Part shown: positions 63,980 through 64,000 of the stretch, in pieces
How the letters are laid out: the number at the start of each line of letters is the position of its first letter
How positions within the stretch are numbered: the first letter of the stretch is position 1
Assembly: GCF_013314975.1 (NCBI RefSeq)
Contig: NZ_JABTYH010000002.1
Span: 186,001 to 250,000 of the forward strand
From: Pseudarthrobacter oxydans
GTDB lineage: Bacteria; Actinomycetota; Actinomycetes; Actinomycetales; Micrococcaceae
Length of the DNA stretch: 64,000 nt
Direction of reading: 5' to 3'
The notes under the pieces: generated by a model
The model's database searches: none
Seen by the model: only the letters and a program-made list of their open reading frames with translations
Told to the model about the DNA's origin: nothing
Made by a program: the position numbers and the translations under genes

Positions 63980-64000
63980 CACTGCACATCAAGTTCCACC

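Overview
The window looks like chromosome from a high-GC actinobacterium of the Arthrobacter/Pseudarthrobacter group (Micrococcaceae). The basis is the strong GC bias, the many GTG starts, the ATGA/GTGA gene overlaps, an actinobacterial HAIR (HspR) site at clpB, a purF-purM block with a nearby DUF3073 gene, and TAGRCT-type -10 boxes placed six bases before start codons. No rRNA, tRNA, CRISPR array, insertion sequence or prophage gene was seen.

Layout. 1-8.0 kb: a secreted protein, then a purine/allantoin-to-glycerate operon (hyi, glxR, gcl, glxK, allB, orphan winged-helix protein). 8.0-11.6 kb: peroxiredoxin, MFS transporter and small proteins. 11.8-17.0 kb: four overlapping genes (receiver-PP2C phosphatase, cellulose-synthase-like GT2, STAS antagonist, HATPase kinase) facing a GAF histidine kinase. 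I read this as a partner-switching module controlling a polysaccharide synthase; the GT2 carries an unusual insertion. 17.2-21.3 kb: uraD-uraH, a two-TM protein, purF-purM. 21.7-28.1 kb: a cassette with two ABC ATPases, an MFS exporter, a lipoprotein and a fused DppB-DppC permease behind a Zur/Fur-like box. Its composition resembles staphylopine-type metallophore transport loci, and it sits between purM and DUF3073. 28.3-35.5 kb: DUF3073, a septum-formation-like protein, clpB, and modABC with its TOBE regulator. 35.8-39.8 kb: housekeeping and poorly characterised enzymes, including trpF. 39.8-48.1 kb: a six-gene sugar or glycoside operon (lipoprotein, two permeases, ATPase, GH63-type hydrolase, Gfo/Idh/MocA dehydrogenase) divergent from a ROK regulator. 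48.1-55.6 kb: ferritin, an SMR exporter pair behind a guanidine-III riboswitch candidate, a LacI regulator, a large pullulanase, a P-loop kinase and an aldo/keto reductase. 55.6-61.8 kb: betT-betB-betA choline-to-betaine operon and an MBL-fold protein. 61.8-64.0 kb: a DEAD-box helicase with a structured leader.

How it fits together. UraD/UraH and AllB handle late purine degradation, and Gcl-Hyi-GlxR-GlxK turn the resulting glyoxylate into phosphoglycerate. The two loci lie 10 kb apart but share a 15-bp dyad operator (two copies 21 bp apart before hyi, one before uraD), suggesting one regulon. Uricase and allantoate-processing genes are not in the window. The betaine operon and the glycoside operon both suggest compatible-solute use. 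At least two unrelated families of long palindromes lie 3' of genes. The strongest leads are the GT2 partner-switching module, the metallophore-like cassette, the guanidine riboswitch with the SMR pair, the shared allantoin operator, and the dispersed palindrome that keeps its outer stem while its inner stem covaries.
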